A program made the translations under genes and the position numbers. Below the pieces are notes generated by a model. That model worked only from the letters and a program-made list of their open reading frames with translations, was not told the DNA's origin and did not search any database. Shown one piece after another: positions 6,693 to 10,231 of a stretch of DNA of 10,231 nucleotides; the first letter of the stretch is position 1; each line of letters opens with the position of its first letter. The DNA is from Puniceicoccales bacterium (GTDB taxonomy: Bacteria; Verrucomicrobiota; Verrucomicrobiia; Opitutales; JAIRKQ01), in the NCBI GenBank assembly GCA_031258795.1, contig JAIRMI010000092.1:1-10231 (forward strand), read 5' to 3'.

Positions 6693-7295
6693 ATGGATGC
6701 GGTGGCGCGCTGTTTGGATATAATTGCCGCCGATCAGATGGAAAAATTATGCCATTACCACCTGTTAATTTCAGAGTGGAATACCAAAATTAATCTCATT
6801 TCCCGTGGGGACATGGATAATTTTTGGACCAAACACATCGTGCCTTCTCTCTGCATTAATAAAGTCGTGCAATTTGTACCTGGTTCTTCGGTCATAGATG
6901 TTGGTACGGGAGGAGGGCTGCCGGGAATTCCTCTGGCCATAACGAATGGTGCGGTGAAATTCACCCTAGTGGATTCTATCGGCAAGAAGACCTTCGCCGT
7001 TGATGACATGGTAAAAAAACTTGCCTTGAAAAATGTAACCGTTAAAAATCTCCGCGTGGAGGGTCTAGGGGAAAAATTTGATTACGTAATTGCCCGTGCC
7101 GTTTCAAATTTGTCCACTTTTTTGAAAAATATTGGAAGTGTTTGTAAAAAAGAAACGCGAATTTTTTACATCAGAGGCAATGATTTTGGTGATGAAATGA
7201 AAAAACTTGGTAATATTCGCATTCACAACATGGAGAAATTACTCAACGACGCTAACTTTACCCCTAAGGTAATTATTGAAATTTACAATGAATGA
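6693..7295 (+). CDS. rsmG: 16S rRNA (guanine-N7) methyltransferase RsmG
   Basis: RsmG (GidB) methylates N7 of G527 (E. coli numbering) in 16S rRNA with S-adenosylmethionine; loss of it in other bacteria gives low-level streptomycin resistance. The 200-residue length fits the family. Seen here: the N-terminal helix with WNTKINLISR (29-38), H48 in the conserved KHI segment, the SAM-binding loop VIDVGTGGGLPGIPLAI (67-83), the acidic end of strand 2 TLVDSIGKK (91-99), and FDYVIARAV (129-137). The frame is open upstream to 6537, but that stretch lies inside recJ and lacks family features. I therefore chose the ATG at 6693, 1 nt after the recJ stop. No clear ribosome binding site is visible; translation is probably coupled to recJ. 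Confidence 0.95.
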   Translation: MDAVARCLDIIAADQMEKLCHYHLLISEWNTKINLISRGDMDNFWTKHIVPSLCINKVVQFVPGSSVIDVGTGGGLPGIPLAITNGAVKFTLVDSIGKKTFAVDDMVKKLALKNVTVKNLRVEGLGEKFDYVIARAVSNLSTFLKNIGSVCKKETRIFYIRGNDFGDEMKKLGNIRIHNMEKLLNDANFTPKVIIEIYNE

Positions 7296-7950
7296 TAAGA
7301 ATTTAATTTGGCATGGTGACTCCAATTATTTGTACGTTTTCCAATTTGGTAGATTGTACACTCACACGGGTATTTTTATAAATGGTAAGACGAAATCCGC
7401 TTTTCTGATTGATGCCCCCTTTGGGTCCTATGAGTTTCTTAAGACTTCGGTTCTTCGGGATATCTTTGTCGAAGCCCTTCTCATAACGCATTGCCACTGG
7501 GATCACATCGGCGATGACCACCTGTTCAAAGGAGATGGAGCGAAGGTGTATGCTCATAAGGATGATCGGACAGTGATCGAAAATCCAAAAGCGCTCATTC
7601 CCTACGCCGGGTCGGACATGGGCTTGACGCCCTGCATAATCGATGAATTTATCGATGACAACTCTTTCCTAACTCTGGCAGAGATTGGCATTTATTGCCG
7701 CAGCGTCCCTGGTCATTGCCCGGGAAGCGTGATTTTTTACTTGGGTTGTGCGGGGGTTGCTTTTGTGGGAGATACGCTGTTTAGGAACGGCATAGGTCGG
7801 TATGATTTTCCTGGTGGAGATAAAAATCTGCTCATTTCCGGCATAAAGGGAAAAATTCTGTCGTTGCCTGGTGATACCATTGTCGTACCTGGCCACGGTG
7901 AATTTACGACGGTTGCTCACGAGCGGGAAAACAACAAGTACCTGAAGTAA
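7288..7950 (+). CDS. Metallo-beta-lactamase-fold hydrolase, glyoxalase II-like
   Basis: This is a two-metal hydrolase of the metallo-beta-lactamase superfamily, closest in style to the small glyoxalase II-like (YcbL/hydroxyacylglutathione hydrolase-type) proteins; the substrate cannot be told. The full ligand set is present (numbering from the ATG): THCHWDH (67-73: H68, H70, D72, H73), H143 in PGHCPGS, D162 in GDTLFRNGIGRYDFPGGD, and H203 in PGHGEFTTVAHERENN. The GDTLF...GR.DFPGG block and the PGHG..T...E..N tail are typical of that subgroup. The ATG at 7288 overlaps the rsmG end by 8 nt. A TTG at 7276, four codons upstream, has a better-placed AAGG (7266-7269), so the start could be there. 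It is the last gene of the compact operon. Confidence 0.93.
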   Translation: MNDKNLIWHGDSNYLYVFQFGRLYTHTGIFINGKTKSAFLIDAPFGSYEFLKTSVLRDIFVEALLITHCHWDHIGDDHLFKGDGAKVYAHKDDRTVIENPKALIPYAGSDMGLTPCIIDEFIDDNSFLTLAEIGIYCRSVPGHCPGSVIFYLGCAGVAFVGDTLFRNGIGRYDFPGGDKNLLISGIKGKILSLPGDTIVVPGHGEFTTVAHERENNKYLK

Positions 7951-7992
7951 ATTAGCGAGACCTGAATTTTACGAGGCCGGTGAAATTTTCCG

Positions 7993-8021
7993 TTGTCATC
8001 GCATTGCTTAGGGTGCATAAT
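7993..8021 (+). promoter_or_regulatory. Candidate promoter immediately before glgA
   Basis: TTGTCA (7993-7998, 5/6) and CATAAT (8016-8021, 5/6) are separated by exactly 17 nt. Transcription would begin near 8028, one or two bases before the GTG start of glgA at 8030, so the message would be leaderless or nearly so. The gene could also be read from the upstream operon, since the gap is only 79 nt and I see no terminator in it. Confidence 0.5.
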
Positions 8022-8029
8022 AGTGAGCG

Positions 8030-9484
8030 GTGAAAATATTGCTGGCCAGTGCGGAAGCTACACCCTTTGCCAAAGTTGGTGGGTTAGGGGATGCTGTTTC
8101 TTTGATTGCCCAATCGGTGGCTAAACTTGGCCATGAAGCGCGTGTCATATTGCCGCTCTACGCCTCGATAAATCGGGCAAACTTGGTTCCCTATGATCAG
8201 CCGATGATCGTCAATATGGGCTATGGGATTGAGTTTTGCTGCCTTTGGAAAACTGTGAATTTCGGTGTTGAATTTTTGTTCGTTGAATTTGAAAAGTATT
8301 TTGGTCGCAAAGGAATTTATGGAGAAAACGGTGAGGGATACGGAGACAACTGGGAGCGCTTTAGTTTTTTCAGCAGAGCCGTTATCGATGCTTGCGATTT
8401 CACAGATTGGATCCCCCGTATCATACATGCCCACGATTGGCATAGCGGTCTGCTGCCAGTCATGCTCCGCGAACAACGTGTGTACCGGTTGAGCGAAACA
8501 GCTTCGGTGTTCACGATTCACAACTTGGCTCATCAGGGATATTCGCCTCCTGGAATATTGAATTTCGTTGGATTGCCTCAAAAATTACTTCACCCGTTCG
8601 CCATGGAGGCTATGGGAGCGATTAACATCATGAAGGGGGCGCTTTCCTATGCGAATAAGATCACCACAGTCAGCCAGAGCTATGCCAATGAAATAAAAAC
8701 ACCGGCACATGGGTGTGGCTTGGACGATCTTCTGACCTATCGCGCCGCCGATTTGATCGGCATCTGCAACGCTGTCGATGGCGATATCTGGTCACCGGAA
8801 AAAGATCCTCTGATTCCCGCGAAGTTTACGCACGAAAACCTGAAAGGGAAGACGAAGTGCAAAGTGGCTCTTCAAGAAAAAGTTGGCTTAAATGTGGACG
8901 TAGATGTTTTGCTGATTGGCGTTATTTCAAGGTTAGTCGAACAAAAGGGTCTGGATATTGTTTGTGATATCTTGCCGGAGATGATGGACAATTTACACAT
9001 CCAATTTGTTCTATTAGGGTCCGGTGATCCAGCTTTGGAAGCTAAATTTAGATTTCACGAACGCAATTATTCTGGCCGTGTCTCTGTGAAAATTGGCTAT
9101 GACAATGTTCTATCTCACCTGATTGAGGCCGGCGCAGACTGCTTTCTTATGCCGAGCAGGTATGAGCCCTGTGGAATGAATCAGATGTATTCGATGCTGT
9201 ACGGTACTTTACCCGTCGTGCACGCGACCGGTGGACTGCGCGATAGTGTCGAAAATTACGATGCACAATCTCGCAGCGGTTCGGGCTTTGTTTTCTATCG
9301 ACTTAATCATAAATCGCTCTACGATTCTGTCGGCTGGGCCTGTGCTACCTACTACGACCATAGGCAAGATTTTGTGGCGATGCAAAAATATGCGATGCAA
9401 AAGGATTTTTCGATGGAAAAAATGGCGAATGCTTACCTGGAAGTCTACGAGTACAGCCTGGACTCGCACGGAAAACGTACTTGA
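8030..9484 (+). CDS. glgA: Glycogen synthase (ADP-glucose type, GT5)
   Basis: GlgA extends alpha-1,4-glucan chains from ADP-glucose in cytoplasmic glycogen synthesis. At 484 residues it is full length (E. coli 477). The ADP-glucose-binding KVGGLGD motif is at 15-21, with Lys at the same position as in E. coli. Next come HAHDWHSGLLP (133-143), TIHNLAHQG (162-170), SRLVEQKG (300-307; R301 and K306 match phosphate-binding residues), and SRYEPCGMNQMYSMLYGTLP (376-395) with catalytic-site E379, then TGGLRDSV (400-407). The start must be GTG at 8030: a TGA lies in frame two codons upstream, and the protein begins MKILLASAEATPFAKVGG as expected. No good ribosome binding site precedes it. No other glycogen gene is in the window. 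Confidence 0.97.
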   Translation: MKILLASAEATPFAKVGGLGDAVSLIAQSVAKLGHEARVILPLYASINRANLVPYDQPMIVNMGYGIEFCCLWKTVNFGVEFLFVEFEKYFGRKGIYGENGEGYGDNWERFSFFSRAVIDACDFTDWIPRIIHAHDWHSGLLPVMLREQRVYRLSETASVFTIHNLAHQGYSPPGILNFVGLPQKLLHPFAMEAMGAINIMKGALSYANKITTVSQSYANEIKTPAHGCGLDDLLTYRAADLIGICNAVDGDIWSPEKDPLIPAKFTHENLKGKTKCKVALQEKVGLNVDVDVLLIGVISRLVEQKGLDIVCDILPEMMDNLHIQFVLLGSGDPALEAKFRFHERNYSGRVSVKIGYDNVLSHLIEAGADCFLMPSRYEPCGMNQMYSMLYGTLPVVHATGGLRDSVENYDAQSRSGSGFVFYRLNHKSLYDSVGWACATYYDHRQDFVAMQKYAMQKDFSMEKMANAYLEVYEYSLDSHGKRT

Positions 9485-9609
9485 AAAAAATAGTAAGCCC
9501 CCACTACCCTGCGGTTCTTTTCAGATCCGATTTTATTTTCATTGAGAACTTTTAGATAGTTGCCTCGATGAAGAGCTGAATGTTTGCTATAAAGCAGGGT
9601 TAATTTTGG

Positions 9610-9747
9610 ATGGAGACCTTAGCAGTTGCCGTATCATTTCTAGGGGAAATTTTTGGAAAAATTTCCCATGCTTTGGGATATTGGGGTAGTTCTAGGAGGA
9701 ATCGTCATCTGATTCCGAGGGGTAAGCTGAGAAATCAGATAAAGTAG
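9610..9747 (+). CDS. Possible small ORF, 45 aa, hydrophobic then basic
   Basis: An ATG-initiated frame of 45 codons encodes METLAVAVSFLGEIFGKISH and further residues. Residues 4-25 are hydrophobic or amphipathic; the second half is strongly basic (SSRRNRHLIPRGKLRNQ). A moderate AGGG site lies 10 nt upstream, and an extended -10-like TGCTATAAA lies at 9586-9593, too close to the AGGG to be a convincing promoter for it. Its last 56 nt are antisense to the end of the right-edge gene. A membrane-active small peptide would look like this, but so would a chance frame. I know no family for it. Confidence 0.22.
   Translation: METLAVAVSFLGEIFGKISHALGYWGSSRRNRHLIPRGKLRNQIK
9644..9667. terminator. 24-nt palindrome at the convergent junction, possible two-way terminator
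   Basis: GGGAAATTTTT (9644-9654) and AAAAATTTCCC (9657-9667) are perfectly complementary over 11 bp around a central GG. It sits 24 nt past the stop of the minus-strand gene and 159 nt past the end of glgA, a fitting place for a bidirectional terminator. No T-run follows the stem on either strand, and the A/T tracts are inside the arms, so an operator or chance palindrome is possible. The rest of the 207-nt gap shows no other clear signal. Confidence 0.35.
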
Positions 9748-10231
9748 CATTGGTAGGGCCAGGCAATAACAAAGAAGGGGAATTGTTGAGTATTGATGGT
9801 CGCCTTGATAACCGATATGCAGGGTTATTTTTCGCATCTGCTCTTAATTTTGCCGACTTACCAAGATGACTTTTGGCAAGCTCCTTGACCTTTTTTGGTA
9901 TATTTACCTTTGGAGCTATGAATTTTCGCATGCAGTGTACGGCTACACCGAGTACTGCGCATCCAACCAAGGTTCCTACTAACGCATATGGATGTGCCGA
10001 TATTCCGGTAATTAGGGAGCTTCCCCAGGATGCAATTGTTTTTCCGATGGGCTTTATTATAGGCAATGCCTTGCTGCCTATGAGTGTCGTTTCAGAGCAA
10101 AGATCTCTTCCTACGAAGCCGGCAGCTCCGCTAGCTAAAAATGCTGCCGTTGTTTTAAGTCCCGATGATCCCTTCCTATTGCTTAGACTTACGCCACTAA
10201 CCTTCCTATTTGGTGCACCGATTTGCGATCC
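9692..10231 (-). CDS. Hypothetical membrane protein, C-terminal part (runs off right edge)
   Basis: The frame ending with TAG at 9692 stays open to base 10231: 179 residues are visible, with no ATG before residue 101 of that stretch. The gene therefore almost certainly begins outside the window. A TTG at 10066 is an internal codon, not a credible start. Visible order: a Gly/Ser/Ala-rich part (about 1-55, including TTAAFLASGAAGFVG), one clear membrane segment (about 82-101, YALVGTLVGCAVLGVAVHCM), a strongly basic cytoplasm-like stretch (102-150, many Lys and Arg), then a Pro/Ser-rich tail ending SESDDDSS. By the positive-inside rule the tail would face the cytoplasm. I recognise no family. It is convergent with glgA. 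Confidence 0.7.
   Translation of the reverse strand, partial: GSQIGAPNRKVSGVSLSNRKGSSGLKTTAAFLASGAAGFVGRDLCSETTLIGSKALPIIKPIGKTIASWGSSLITGISAHPYALVGTLVGCAVLGVAVHCMRKFIAPKVNIPKKVKELAKSHLGKSAKLRADAKNNPAYRLSRRPSILNNSPSLLLPGPTNATLSDFSAYPSESDDDSS

Noticed and set aside
8084..8581. 165-codon minus-strand frame within glgA
   Set aside because: It is a shadow of a strongly conserved gene, without a start signal or recognisable motif.
9504..9600. ACCCTGC and GCAGGGT, 7-nt inverted repeat about 80-90 nt apart after glgA
   Set aside because: The arms are too short for such spacing and no T-run follows; probably chance.
9640..9837. 65-codon minus-strand frame
   Set aside because: It is out of frame with, and mostly inside, the longer open frame 9692-10231, which continues past the window edge.
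1..10231. CRISPR array, tRNA/rRNA, insertion sequence, toxin-antitoxin pair or defence island
   Set aside because: I saw no spaced direct repeats, cloverleaf, transposase, terminal inverted repeats or defence-type protein motifs anywhere in the window.

Overview
The window looks like the chromosome of a Gram-negative bacterium with fairly low GC. The best guess is a member of the Verrucomicrobiota (Opitutae/Puniceicoccales-like). The main evidence is a YajC gene followed by a single fused SecD-SecF gene, the style of the RecJ, RsmG and GlgA proteins, and the many low-complexity orphan proteins around them. The lineage is an inference that only a database search could settle. I recognise no transposon, phage, CRISPR array, rRNA or tRNA.

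Left part (1-2036), all on the minus strand: three unrelated, unrecognised genes. The leftmost is cut by the window edge and is Pro/Ser/Thr-rich (1-235). The second encodes a 267-residue protein with a Ser/Leu/Pro repeat (510-1313). The third encodes a 173-residue acidic protein with a tandem repeat of about 42 residues (1515-2036). The second and third each have their own sigma70-type promoter, one of them a perfect TTGACA-17-TATAAT, and a strong AAGGAGG ribosome binding site. A 58-nt imperfect hairpin lies between them and is a likely terminator.

Middle part (2179-7950), plus strand: a tightly packed housekeeping operon of yajC, secDF, recJ, rsmG and a glyoxalase II-like metallo-beta-lactamase-fold hydrolase. 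Gaps are 5 nt or less, or the genes overlap, so co-transcription and translational coupling are likely. The products serve the Sec translocon (YajC, SecDF), DNA repair (RecJ) and ribosome maturation (RsmG). The operon promoter is divergent from that of the acidic repeat protein, and the two -35 boxes share the same bases.

Right part (8030-10231): glgA (glycogen synthase, GTG start) follows after 79 nt, with its own candidate promoter placed so close that the mRNA could be nearly leaderless. Beyond it is a convergent junction with a 24-nt palindrome and a possible 45-codon small ORF. The last gene is a minus-strand orphan with one membrane segment and an acidic tail; it runs off the right edge without a visible start.

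I found no convincing new multi-gene system. The points most worth a second look are the well-expressed-looking orphan genes, the structured 58-nt element, the overlapping divergent promoters and the possible leaderless glgA.
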